Part shown: piece after piece, positions 7,560-14,134 of the stretch
Layout of the letters: every line of letters begins with the position of its first letter
Numbering within the stretch: the first letter of the stretch is position 1
NCBI GenBank assembly: GCA_041648665.1
Contig: JBAZOP010000046.1
Span: forward strand, 1-22,091
From: a bacterium
GTDB lineage: Bacteria; UBA10199; 2-02-FULL-44-16; JAAZCA01
Length of the DNA stretch: 22,091 nt
Reading direction: 5' to 3'
The notes under the pieces: model-generated
Seen by the model: the letters and a program-made list of their open reading frames with translations, nothing else
The model's database searches: none
What the model was told of the DNA's origin: nothing
Position numbers and translations under genes: made by a program

Positions 7560-9130
7560 CAGTACACCTTCCGTTCCGGCTCCACCTTGCCCAGGCTCAC
7601 CACGCCGCTCTTCACCGTCCCGTCGCCCTTGATCGCATGGCGCGGCATGACCGGAAGCAGACTCATCATCCCCGCGTCCAGCACGTCCGGGTACTTCCCC
7701 CGCCGCTTCGCCGCCTGCGGGCTCTCCATCGTCCGCGCCTTCGTCACCCTCGGGTGCGAAGCCGTCCGTAGCGCGTCCCACAACTTCGGCGTCTGCTCCC
7801 GCACAACAACAACACGCCCATTCTCCATGATGTGCTTCGCCCCGCTCACCAACCGCTTTCGTGGCACACACGTCCAGATCAACCCTGGCTCCGAAGCATC
7901 CTTGCGCTTGTTGTACTGATCGCCGCCCGTCATGTTGATGGGACGGATCGTTTTCTCAGGCAAGCCAACATCCATGAAGTGCTTCCGCAGGTAGACGACG
8001 AAGCTGGGATCGTAGGTCCCGTCAACATTCACGTTGCCGCCCCACTGCTCCCACAGCTCGGCGATGCGCACCTTCTTCTCCTGTGACCCTCGGGGCAGGA
8101 TCTCCTCATACACCGGCTGCGCCGGCCGTGCCGTGATGTCGCTCGTCACCCACGTCGCTTCATCCTGACCAGGGCCGCTGTTGTCCACGGCGCTACTGTA
8201 GCGATGACCCGGCAATGGCTGAGTACCCAGCGGCACCGCCGCATCCGCGAACCGCTTCAGCGCGGTCATGTCGAAGACAGGGGAACCCTCGCCTGCAACC
8301 TTCAACCCCTGCTCGATCATGTAGTTGTCCTCGCCCATCCAGGCAATCTCGGCGTCGCGATCATGCCCCGGCACGAGGTCTTCAGAGCGGTAGGACAGAT
8401 GGATCGCATTGCCCGGTGGGTTCTCACACATCTCGGTGAAAGGATGCGCTGCGTAGGTGGGCGTGGAGACAACCCAACCCGGCGGCTTCGGGATGCGGAT
8501 GAGCATGGCATGGGCCGCCCGAAAGACCTCCTCCAAATTCCCGATTTCCCCTGCTTCTTCGATCAGGAATGAGTTGCCATCGTAGCCGCGCACAGCCCCG
8601 CCGGTCGTCGGGTGAGCGAGGGCGCTGTTGAATGCGATGATGTCCCCGCCACCACCAGTCCGCGGGTTGTACTTCACCTCGTCGTTGCCGGCCTCGGGAT
8701 CATGGCCGCGCAACCAGCGGCGGGAGGCCGCACGCTTGCCATCCTCGCTCGTGGACAACGCAAGCTTCACCTTCCGCAGCAGGGCCTTCGACTTCTTCTC
8801 GCTGTCGGAGATCAGGTGGAAGTGCAGCGGATACCCCTTGCCCTCGATGTAGTAGAGCAGGGCGTGGGCAACCGCGAACAGGAGCGCCGTTGTGAAGCCC
8901 ATCTGGCGCGACTTGTCGATGATGAAGGTGCCGCCTTCCCAGAAGTAGCGCATCACGTCTTCCTGGTAGAGCCACGGCTCGAAGACGGAGATTACGGCAT
9001 CCTTGCGTTCGACCTTGGGCTTCATGTCGCGGACCCAGGCCACGGGGTCGGTCTTGTACGACGGGAGTCCGACCGCGGGGACGCCGGACGGGAAGGCACG
9101 CTTCACGATGTCCGCGAGGGATTCACTCAC
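7559..9130 (-). CDS. terL: Terminase large subunit (packaging ATPase-nuclease)
   Basis: A 523-aa protein starting at GTG 9130, overlapping the upstream gene by 8 nt. An adenine-recognition segment (FEPWLYQEDVM, 50-60) comes first. The Walker A-like SRQMGFTTA (74-82), Walker B with catalytic Glu SFLIEEAGEI (187-196) and coupling motif STPTY (222-226) follow in order. The C-terminal nuclease domain begins with an Asp in YSSAVDNSGPGQDEA (about 316); a late Asp pair occurs in KYPDVLDAG. The enzyme pumps DNA into the prohead through the portal and cuts it. All motifs appear intact. The GTG start was taken because no ATG lies between it and the first conserved block. Confidence 0.92.
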   Translation of the reverse strand: MSESLADIVKRAFPSGVPAVGLPSYKTDPVAWVRDMKPKVERKDAVISVFEPWLYQEDVMRYFWEGGTFIIDKSRQMGFTTALLFAVAHALLYYIEGKGYPLHFHLISDSEKKSKALLRKVKLALSTSEDGKRAASRRWLRGHDPEAGNDEVKYNPRTGGGGDIIAFNSALAHPTTGGAVRGYDGNSFLIEEAGEIGNLEEVFRAAHAMLIRIPKPPGWVVSTPTYAAHPFTEMCENPPGNAIHLSYRSEDLVPGHDRDAEIAWMGEDNYMIEQGLKVAGEGSPVFDMTALKRFADAAVPLGTQPLPGHRYSSAVDNSGPGQDEATWVTSDITARPAQPVYEEILPRGSQEKKVRIAELWEQWGGNVNVDGTYDPSFVVYLRKHFMDVGLPEKTIRPINMTGGDQYNKRKDASEPGLIWTCVPRKRLVSGAKHIMENGRVVVVREQTPKLWDALRTASHPRVTKARTMESPQAAKRRGKYPDVLDAGMMSLLPVMPRHAIKGDGTVKSGVVSLGKVEPERKVY

Positions 9131-9356
9131 TGCTCATCTGCCTCTCAAAACCATCTCGTAGTTCATCTCGCAACCTGTCTGACGGAGGCCGTTCTATCAC
9201 GCGACCGGAAGGATTGCAGGGCACTACACTACGGCATTCCGGCCAATGTTCACACCCGTAGAACGGACCATTGCGCCCAGCCACCAACTGCATCGCGCCA
9301 TTGCATGTCGGGCACTTTAGGTCAGTCCGCTCGTGCTTCCGGTGAAGTACCCTCAT
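9123..9356 (-). CDS. Small zinc-ribbon protein, topoisomerase C4-type finger
   Basis: The 77-aa product from ATG 9356 carries KCPTCNGAMQLVAGRNG followed by FYGCEHWPECR. That is the CPxC...G-x-F-x-GC-x-x-(Y/W)PxC pattern of the zinc finger found at the C-terminus of bacterial topoisomerase I. Here it stands alone, next to the large terminase, so it is probably a DNA- or RNA-binding accessory protein. The start at 9356 overlaps the upstream stop as ATGA. An in-frame ATG at 9389 would add 11 residues, and neither has a convincing ribosome binding site. Confidence 0.7.
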   Translation of the reverse strand: MRVLHRKHERTDLKCPTCNGAMQLVAGRNGPFYGCEHWPECRSVVPCNPSGRVIERPPSDRLRDELRDGFERQMSSE

Positions 9357-9589
9357 GGGTTCGCGCCATTGACGTTCATCCCCGCCCATACCTTCATTGC
9401 ATCAGTCTCGGTTGTCGGCTCTGAGATGACCGGATCGCAGTCACAATACCCACCCTTGTAGATACTACAAGTGTCATCGTGAAAAACGTGGATGTGCCGG
9501 ACCTCACCAACGCCGACCGGGGATGCCGCCGCCTTAGCTTCCACCAACGCGCAATAGTTGTGCCGTCGCGGATCGTGCTCTTCGTCCAT
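9353..9589 (-). CDS. Hypothetical small protein with Cys/His residues
   Basis: A 78-aa product. ATG 9589 overlaps the previous stop (TAATG). It contains VRHIHVFHDDTCSIYKGGYCDCDP, with His and Cys residues (H-x-H, C, C-x-C) that could bind zinc, and a polar C-terminus. I do not recognise the family. The tight coupling with neighbours on both sides supports a real gene. It lies in a run of small Cys-containing genes between the HNH gene and the terminase. Confidence 0.6.
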   Translation of the reverse strand: MDEEHDPRRHNYCALVEAKAAASPVGVGEVRHIHVFHDDTCSIYKGGYCDCDPVISEPTTETDAMKVWAGMNVNGANP

Positions 9590-9825
9590 TACGCATCACC
9601 GCGCTCAAACACACCATCCAACAGCCGCTTTGCCCGTTTGCATCCCGCGCACGTCACTGGACCACCCACCGGGCTGATTTGCTCATCACGTTCAAACACG
9701 ATCTCTGGCAATCCGCAGAGCGGAACCCACATGCCAGGTTCATCAACGCCCGGTGAAAAAACCACCGCATGTCGCTGTCCTTTGTTGCCGATCCGTACTG
9801 TCAATACGTCGCCTTGCTTTGCCAT
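9589..9825 (-). CDS. Hypothetical small protein with a C-terminal CxxC
   Basis: A 78-aa product. ATG 9825 (MAKQGDVLTV) is preferred because GGAGG lies 8 nt upstream. In-frame ATGs at 9840 and 9831 would overlap that site. The N-terminal half is beta-like (QGDVLTVRIGNKGQRHAVVF). The C-terminal half has PVTCAGCKRAKRLLDGVF, a Cys pair followed by a basic helix, possibly half of a zinc site. Function unknown. Confidence 0.6.
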   Translation of the reverse strand: MAKQGDVLTVRIGNKGQRHAVVFSPGVDEPGMWVPLCGLPEIVFERDEQISPVGGPVTCAGCKRAKRLLDGVFERGDA

Positions 9826-9898
9826 TTCCATTTCCTCCATCGTTCTTCAGTCTACCCAAACGGCGCATGATCTCCGCTAGGCTCTCGGCGCTACTCAT
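9743..9898 (-). CDS. Possible 51-aa protein between the HNH gene and the next gene
   Basis: ATG 9898 overlaps the HNH-gene stop as ATGA, with AGGA 9 nt upstream. Residues 1-20 (MSSAESLAEIMRRLGRLKND) read like a natural amphipathic helix and fill a gap otherwise without a gene. The remaining 30 residues overlap the next gene in another frame and become Gly/Arg-rich. It is either a genuine short gene or a decayed one. Confidence 0.35.
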   Translation of the reverse strand: MSSAESLAEIMRRLGRLKNDGGNGNGKARRRIDSTDRQQRTATCGGFFTGR

Positions 9899-10404
9899 GG
9901 TCGGCCATCCTGCTTGTCCAGCCACGCCTGAATGCGTCCCGCAACCCGGTACTCACCGTCTGCGAACTCGATCACGCCCATGCGGATCAGGTCGTAGGAG
10001 ACGCCCTGTAGTTGGCTGTGAAGCCTCGTGTGAACCGTGTTGTTCTCCATCACGAGCAGGTTGTCCGGGTCAAGGTCGGTCTCGTCGCCGTTGATGTGAT
10101 GCACGACCTCTTCCCGTGTCAGATAGCGCCCGTGAGTCTTCTCGGCGACGAGGCGGTACTCGGCGACGTAGCCGTGGCAATCGGCGCCTGGATGTCCCGG
10201 TGATCTCACAAGCATGTGGTTGCGATGCCGACGCCTGCCGCCGGTCCAGCTCGGATGCTTTTCCAGCACGACGCCCGCGAACTGATGCGACTTCGCACAG
10301 AAGACGCTGCAGAATCTTCCCCGGTTGGGCCTGTTGTCTTTGCGCGGGGAGAATGACTTGCCGCACTTGGCGCAAGGGCGAGATTCGAGGTAGGTGTGTC
10401 CCAT
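9895..10404 (-). CDS. HNH homing-type endonuclease
   Basis: A 169-aa protein. ATG 10404 is chosen (GGAGAGGAG 6 nt upstream), although a GTG stands one codon earlier. An N-terminal zinc ribbon (CAKC at 11-14, CSVFC at 32-36) precedes a classic HNH_3-type nuclease core: GYVAEYRLVAEKTHGR (78-93), the metal-binding VHHINGD (101-107), LDPDNLLVM (111-119) and the closing HTRLH (125-129). Such enzymes cut DNA and either spread as mobile genes or act with the terminase at cos sites. Here it sits between terminase-like genes, so both roles are possible. All key His/Asn residues appear present. Confidence 0.88.
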   Translation of the reverse strand: MGHTYLESRPCAKCGKSFSPRKDNRPNRGRFCSVFCAKSHQFAGVVLEKHPSWTGGRRRHRNHMLVRSPGHPGADCHGYVAEYRLVAEKTHGRYLTREEVVHHINGDETDLDPDNLLVMENNTVHTRLHSQLQGVSYDLIRMGVIEFADGEYRVAGRIQAWLDKQDGRP

Positions 10405-11687
10405 CACTCACTCCTCTCCTTCATCCAGGCTTCGTAACCACGCCGAAATGCGTCCAACCACGTAAGCTGCACAATGGGGAGTCCAGCCGTTCCCGAGGGT
10501 GCGGAGCTTGTCGGTTCGCTCGGGGACTCCGGTGGCGAGGGGCGGGATGCCCGGCCCCGGCGGCCACGAGGCCCACCAGTCGGCGCAGGCAGATCCAGCC
10601 AGCGGAGAGGCCAGCCCATCATCCAGGCCACGAAGGTCGGGTTGAGGGCGGCTGCCGTCCGCTTCCCCGTCTGCGCCGCCATCTGGTCGTTCAGGTTGCG
10701 GCTGCGTTCCGTCCCCTCCCACCGATGCGCTTCCCCACTCCGGTAGTCCCGCGCCTGCGGAGTTGCCAGGATCGTTGACCTCAGCCCGCCCTCCCCCGGC
10801 CGCTTGCTGCCCTTGCTCGTCCGCCCGCCCGTCGCGTCCGCCACGTTCGGGGAAGGGAGCAGCGTCTTCTGCAGCGTCGTCGCCAGCGAAGCCGACCGCG
10901 CTGCCGTGTTCATGCCCGCCCCCTGTGCGTGGTGGTCGCGCGTCGCTGGTGTTGGAAGTAGCTTCGCTGCATGGTGCAGCATCATCTGTCTGCCATCCTC
11001 CCGGCTCGCCGCTCCGCCGCTCGACTTCGCGTCCTCCGCAGAAGACGTCGGCAACCGCTGGAGCACTTGCGTCAACCCCTTCTGCATCACCCGCCCCGTC
11101 TCCGCGTCGTACCAACGCTGGTTCCCATGTTCCGGCTCGTTCCCGTCCTTGTCCAGCGGGGTACGGTTCGCCCAACCCGGTTCCTGCGCCGCCGGGGTAG
11201 GCAACAACCCACACCCGCTCCCGCCGATGATTGGCTCCCACATCCGAAGCGGCCACAACTCCCCACTCAGCATCCCACCCGTCCTCGGCAAGGTCCCACA
11301 GAACTCGTTCGAGTCCTCCTCGAAGAGAGATGAACCCGCGCACGTTCTCAATGAGTGCGACTCGCGGTCGTATCTCGCCAAGCACCCGCCGGAAATCCGG
11401 CCAAAGATCGCGCTCGTCCGCCTCCCCGAGTTGCTTCCCCGCGCAGGAGTAAGGCTGGCACGGGATGCCACCAAAGACGAAGTCAATGATCCCTCGCCAC
11501 GGTCTCCCGTCGAAAGTCCTTGCGTCGTCCCACAGGAATCCGGGTTCGAGGTCCCCTGCCCGCATTCGCTCGTGCAGCACTCGCTGGCAGAACTCATCCC
11601 GTTCGATGTACACGAGAGTCCGAGCGAAGCCGCAAGCCTCGAAAGCCGCGCTGCCAATTCCCGATCCGGCGCAGAAATCCAAGCCAT
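10404..11687 (-). CDS. Overlapping reading frame within the C5 methyltransferase gene (427 aa)
   Basis: This frame is +1 to the methyltransferase. It opens at ATG 11687, only 25 nt after the methyltransferase start and with GAGGTG just upstream. Its stop overlaps the HNH start (ATGA). The middle carries TLPRTGGMLSGELWPL, LLPTP blocks (about 161, 246 and later), NLNDQMAAQTG and LNPTFVAWMMGWPLRW. I recall this pattern from many phage and bacterial proteins lying in or beside C5-methyltransferase loci; that is memory, unchecked. Hand-counted codon-position GC over 10981-11220 is 64/55/83% for this frame but 83/64/55% for the methyltransferase frame, so this frame looks the translated one there. 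Over 11341-11460 and 11521-11640 the signal favours the methyltransferase. Its function is unknown. Confidence 0.5.
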   Translation of the reverse strand: MAWISAPDRELAARLSRLAASLGLSCTSNGMSSASECCTSECGQGTSNPDSCGTTQGLSTGDRGEGSLTSSLVASRASLTPARGSNSGRRTSAIFGRISGGCLARYDRESHSLRTCAGSSLFEEDSNEFCGTLPRTGGMLSGELWPLRMWEPIIGGSGCGLLPTPAAQEPGWANRTPLDKDGNEPEHGNQRWYDAETGRVMQKGLTQVLQRLPTSSAEDAKSSGGAASREDGRQMMLHHAAKLLPTPATRDHHAQGAGMNTAARSASLATTLQKTLLPSPNVADATGGRTSKGSKRPGEGGLRSTILATPQARDYRSGEAHRWEGTERSRNLNDQMAAQTGKRTAAALNPTFVAWMMGWPLRWLDLPAPTGGPRGRRGRASRPSPPESPSEPTSSAPSGTAGLPIVQLTWLDAFRRGYEAWMKERSE

Positions 11688-11712
11688 TCAGCACCTCAGT
11701 CTTCGCCTTCAT
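10408..11712 (-). CDS. DNA C5-cytosine methyltransferase (Dcm-type)
   Basis: The frame has 434 codons from ATG 11712, overlapping the upstream gene by 17 nt. It holds motif I (DFCAGSGIGSAAFEACGF, 12-29), catalytic motif IV (GGIPCQPYSCAG, 81-92, Cys 85), motif VI (ENV, 122-124), motif VIII (RRERVWVVA, 163-171) and motif X (LGNGWTPHC, 406-414). The enzyme transfers a methyl group from SAM to C5 of cytosine. Residues 173-380, where the target-recognition domain should be, are low-complexity Gly/Ala/Asp/Glu/Arg with no visible fold. That stretch coincides with the part where the overlapping frame carries the coding signature. No restriction enzyme is nearby, so it is an orphan, probably for protection against host restriction. 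Confidence 0.85.
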   Translation of the reverse strand: MKAKTEVLNGLDFCAGSGIGSAAFEACGFARTLVYIERDEFCQRVLHERMRAGDLEPGFLWDDARTFDGRPWRGIIDFVFGGIPCQPYSCAGKQLGEADERDLWPDFRRVLGEIRPRVALIENVRGFISLRGGLERVLWDLAEDGWDAEWGVVAASDVGANHRRERVWVVAYPGGAGTGLGEPYPAGQGRERAGTWEPALVRRGDGAGDAEGVDASAPAVADVFCGGREVERRSGEPGGWQTDDAAPCSEATSNTSDARPPRTGGGHEHGSAVGFAGDDAAEDAAPFPERGGRDGRADEQGQQAAGGGRAEVNDPGNSAGAGLPEWGSASVGGDGTQPQPERPDGGADGEADGSRPQPDLRGLDDGLASPLAGSACADWWASWPPGPGIPPLATGVPERTDKLRTLGNGWTPHCAAYVVGRISAWLRSLDEGEE

Positions 11713-12415
11713 CGTCTTCTTCCGTCAACACCGACTGCCCCTGCACCCGTACCCCCTCGGCCTCCACGAAGTCACCCAGCAGGTCCTTCGCCATCTCCTC
11801 GCCCCACTTCTCCGTCACGTGGGCGAAGAAGCGGCGCGTCACCGCGGCCTCGATCTCTCGGCGCTCGTTGTCCGAGACCCCGCCGAACTCCTGTAGCTCC
11901 CGGATCTTGTCGTACCCACGCTCCAGGATGCCCTCCAGCATCGCCAGCGCCTTGACGGCCTCCGAGGTGCTCTTGGGCCGCAAGGCCCCGAGGCGAACCT
12001 CGTTGCCGGCACGGTCGTACAGGACGCCGACGGGTTCGCGTGTGTCATCACCCTGAGGCAGCGGCTCCGCGAATAGGTCGACCCCCGAGATCGCCGTCAG
12101 TACGCCGCCCAGTTGCGCCTCGGCGGCGCGCACAATCTCGACGTGCAGGCGCAGTTCGCGATCCGCCCCCGCGGCGGCCTGCTGTGCCATCGCAAGGCCC
12201 TCGGCGTCCTCGAGTCGCACCTGCTCCCAGTCGCGCCCGTCCGGCAGGCCCTGCTCCTTCCAGTGGGCGGCGGTCGCCAATGAGAGGCCGCAGTCCTTGG
12301 CGGCTTGGGCGAGGGGGTCTTCGCAGCGGCCGTGGTGGGCGATCCAGAGGCGGCGGACGACGCCGGGCATGTCGGCGCCGGGCTGGCGGCCGGCGGTGCG
12401 GGCAAGCGCGGTCAT
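11696..12415 (-). CDS. Putative terminase small subunit (helix-turn-helix, DUF1804-like)
   Basis: A 239-aa protein from ATG 12415 (GGAG 8 nt upstream, 4 nt after the previous stop). Residues about 18-70 read RRLWIAHHGRC, then LAQAAKDCGLSLATAAHWKEQ, then DWEQVR. That resembles the DUF1804 small-terminase/HTH pattern (R-x-x-Y/W ... A-A-x-x-x-G-V-S-x-x-T-A-x-x-W-K ... D-W-x-x-x-R). The rest is helical with a very acidic C-terminus. Small terminases recognise the phage packaging site and load the large subunit. Here the two subunits are separated by a methyltransferase, an HNH nuclease and small genes. The family call is from memory. Confidence 0.6.
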   Translation of the reverse strand: MTALARTAGRQPGADMPGVVRRLWIAHHGRCEDPLAQAAKDCGLSLATAAHWKEQGLPDGRDWEQVRLEDAEGLAMAQQAAAGADRELRLHVEIVRAAEAQLGGVLTAISGVDLFAEPLPQGDDTREPVGVLYDRAGNEVRLGALRPKSTSEAVKALAMLEGILERGYDKIRELQEFGGVSDNERREIEAAVTRRFFAHVTEKWGEEMAKDLLGDFVEAEGVRVQGQSVLTEEDDEGED

Positions 12416-12419
12416 GTTC

Positions 12420-12584
12420 TCATCTCCGTTTCCGTGTCGTCTTGCGCCGGCGGGCCACCCGCTCCGGCAGCGCCCTCAGGCTCCGCGTGTGCCGCTTCCA
12501 CTTCGCGTAGGTGCCCTTCGGCAGTCGCCCCTGGTGCTCCAGCATCGCGATCTTTCGCGCCTGGCTCCGGCTCCTGAACGGCAT
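12420..12584 (-). CDS. Small basic protein, 54 aa
   Basis: ATG 12584 follows the dCMP-deaminase stop by 5 nt and has an ideal GGAGG at 8 nt. TGA at 12420 is 4 nt before the next start. The product starts MPFRSRSQARKIAMLEHQG and is about one third Lys/Arg, ending in a basic tail. It resembles short phage proteins beginning 'M-P-F-(R/K)-S-x-x-Q-R' of unknown role, probably nucleic-acid binding. An overlapping frame (12412-12618) has no good ribosome binding site, starts inside the deaminase gene and is rejected in favour of this one. Confidence 0.7.
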   Translation of the reverse strand: MPFRSRSQARKIAMLEHQGRLPKGTYAKWKRHTRSLRALPERVARRRKTTRKRR

Positions 12585-12589
12585 GGGTA

Positions 12590-13078
12590 TCAGCCTCCGT
12601 CCAATTCGAGTTCGTCAATCTCCACGACCTCGATGTCGCTCTCCGCCAGTAGTTGCCCGCTCAGTTCGTCGTACACCGGCTGCTGCAGATGCACGAGCCG
12701 CGAGACCCCGGCGTTAATCATCATGCTTACGCACCACTTGCAAGGGCGGCAGCAGTAGGCGTACATCGTCGTACCCTTGGTGGCGATGCCGTTGCGGGCC
12801 GCCTGTAGCAGCGCGTTCATCTCGGCATGGACCGCCGGGCAATGCTCCAGGCCATCGCCGGAGGCGAATCCCATCTCCTTGCGGCGGCAGGGCTGCGTGG
12901 GGTCCTGGCAGAGGCTGCAGCCACGCGGCGCCCCGTTGTACCCCTCGGACACGACCGACCCGTCATTGACGAGCACTACTCCGATCTGCCGACTGGAACA
13001 CTTACTGCGCTTGCCGACTTCCCGCGCCGACCACATGAACTGCAGGTCCTTCTGGTGCTGCTTATCGCTCGTTGACAT
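12590..13078 (-). CDS. Deoxycytidylate (dCMP) deaminase
   Basis: A 162-aa protein starting at ATG 13078, 2 nt after the upstream stop. A longer in-frame start at 13180 would run through the upstream gene. It has the substrate-binding GYNGAPRG (46-53), the catalytic HAEMNAL (84-90, zinc His 84, proton-shuttle Glu 86) and the zinc-binding CRPCKWC (110-116, Cys 113 and 116). Extra Cys residues near 54-64 match the structural zinc of phage T4-type dCMP deaminases. It converts dCMP to dUMP, feeding thymidylate synthesis for phage DNA. No thymidylate synthase or dUTPase is in the window. Confidence 0.93.
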   Translation of the reverse strand: MSTSDKQHQKDLQFMWSAREVGKRSKCSSRQIGVVLVNDGSVVSEGYNGAPRGCSLCQDPTQPCRRKEMGFASGDGLEHCPAVHAEMNALLQAARNGIATKGTTMYAYCCRPCKWCVSMMINAGVSRLVHLQQPVYDELSGQLLAESDIEVVEIDELELDGG

Positions 13079-13080
13079 GG

Positions 13081-13320
13081 CTACCCTCCGTCCTGGTGCC
13101 GCTCGACGATCTCCCGCAGCAGCACGCTCGCCGTCAGCCCCTTCTCCTCGGCCTCCTGATCCAGCAGGTCCGACCGCCACTCCTCCAGCGCGAACGACCG
13201 CACCTTCGTGTACTTCGCCTCCTTGACGATCCGCGGTTTGCCCTTGTGGCCCCCCTTCTTCGGGCGCTTCGGCTCGCCGGGCAGCACGTTCGTCGTCTCC
13301 ATCGTGTCCGTCGCCGACAT
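13081..13320 (-). CDS. Small basic protein, possibly ribbon-helix-helix
   Basis: A 79-aa product from ATG 13320. Residues 1-35 are Lys/Arg/Pro-rich (GEPKRPKKGGHKGKPRIVKE). Residues 38-75 read KYTKVRSFALEEWRSDLLDQEAEEKG then LTASVLLREIVERHQ. A short strand, then helix-turn-helix spacing, is what ribbon-helix-helix DNA-binding proteins look like. The prediction is by eye only. It could be a small regulator or a nucleoid-type protein. Confidence 0.6.
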   Translation of the reverse strand: MSATDTMETTNVLPGEPKRPKKGGHKGKPRIVKEAKYTKVRSFALEEWRSDLLDQEAEEKGLTASVLLREIVERHQDGG

Positions 13321-13357
13321 TCTACTCCACCTCCGTCTCGTGTAAAGACTCGTCGCC

Positions 13358-13615
13358 CTACTCTTCGTCCGTCGGTACAGCCCGACCCCATCGCACTCCG
13401 GCCCAGAAAGCCATCCTCGCCAGCGACAGGGCCGTCGGCACGATCCCGAACAACTGCAGCCCCGGCACCATGCGCGTCATGGCCGCGACGAGGGCCTCCT
13501 GGATCGGCTCCGGCGGCAGGCCCTTGAGCGAGCTGCCGGGCTCGAACTCATTGAGCATCTCCCGCACAATGTCGCGCATCTCCGTGTCCAGCAGCGCCTG
13601 CAGGTCAGCCTTCAT
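13358..13615 (-). CDS. Hypothetical small protein, 85 aa
   Basis: ATG 13615 (MKADLQALLDTEM) lies 11 nt inside the end of the upstream gene. A longer in-frame start at 13750 would be entirely Arg-rich shadow sequence. The product is helical: an acidic amphipathic N-terminus, then a hydrophobic stretch (GLQLFGIVPTALSLARMAFWAGV, about 50-73) that is a weak membrane or packing helix. I do not recognise the family. Confidence 0.6.
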   Translation of the reverse strand: MKADLQALLDTEMRDIVREMLNEFEPGSSLKGLPPEPIQEALVAAMTRMVPGLQLFGIVPTALSLARMAFWAGVRWGRAVPTDEE

Positions 13616-13829
13616 CGGCCTTCGTCTCCTCCGTCGCCGGCTCGTGATACCAGCAGTTGCCCACCATCGGGACACGCCAGTGGCTCTCGCGCTTCGGGTG
13701 GTCGCACAACACGGGCCGCTTCCCGTTGTAGAGCCAGCCGAGCCGCACATGCGCGCAGTCGGCGCAGCCGAAGACCCCGACCGGGCCCGGCACCGTCTCA
13801 GTTGTGCGCGCCACTGTCGTTGCCACCAT
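13605..13829 (-). CDS. Small Cys-rich protein, possible zinc binder
   Basis: A 74-aa product. ATG 13829 lies 2 nt after the upstream stop and is preferred over an in-frame ATG at 13898 inside that gene. The core is GCADCAHVRLGWLYNGKR, then VLCDHPKRESHW and NCWYHEP. CxxC, a later C-x-H and a final C-x-x-H make a plausible zinc site. Short phage proteins of this appearance are common and uncharacterised. Confidence 0.65.
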   Translation of the reverse strand: MVATTVARTTETVPGPVGVFGCADCAHVRLGWLYNGKRPVLCDHPKRESHWRVPMVGNCWYHEPATEETKADEG

Positions 13830-13831
13830 GC

Positions 13832-14134
13832 TCACAACCTGTCTCCCGTGAAGGCAGCATACTCTGCCTGCCACTGGCCCACCGGCATGAACACGCACCC
13901 GATGCTCTCGTACCAGATCCAGCAGCCGCCGGCCTCGTGGGCCAGCACCGCCAGCCGGTACGCCGTCTCGTCATGGCACCCCGCCCGCATCATCCAGCGC
14001 CACAGGTTGAACTCCAGGCCCATGAGCCAACCGGCACAGCACTCGTCCTCGGAGATCTGCGACATGAGCGCCCGCAGTTCGTCCGCCGCAGCGTTGGGGC
14101 CGTCCTGCCACCACCGGAAGCCCTGCTCAGTCAT
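13832..14134 (-). CDS. Hypothetical protein, Trp-rich, 100 aa
   Basis: ATG 14134 overlaps the previous gene by 8 nt and has GGAGG about 8 nt upstream. The product has nine Trp residues and several Cys (for example DECCAGWLMGLEFNLWRWMM, GGCWIWYESIGCVFM). It looks like a compact alpha/beta domain and has no motif I recognise. Overlap with both neighbours supports a real gene. Confidence 0.65.
   Translation of the reverse strand: MTEQGFRWWQDGPNAAADELRALMSQISEDECCAGWLMGLEFNLWRWMMRAGCHDETAYRLAVLAHEAGGCWIWYESIGCVFMPVGQWQAEYAAFTGDRL

Noticed and set aside
10804..11955. 383-codon plus-strand frame opposite the methyltransferase
   Set aside because: Its third positions coincide with those of the second minus-strand frame, so the high GC3 is explained by that frame. 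The protein has no recognisable pattern.
12412..12618. 68-codon frame between deaminase and terminase candidate
   Set aside because: It starts inside the deaminase gene, has no good ribosome binding site and is low complexity. The 54-codon frame has ideal signals.
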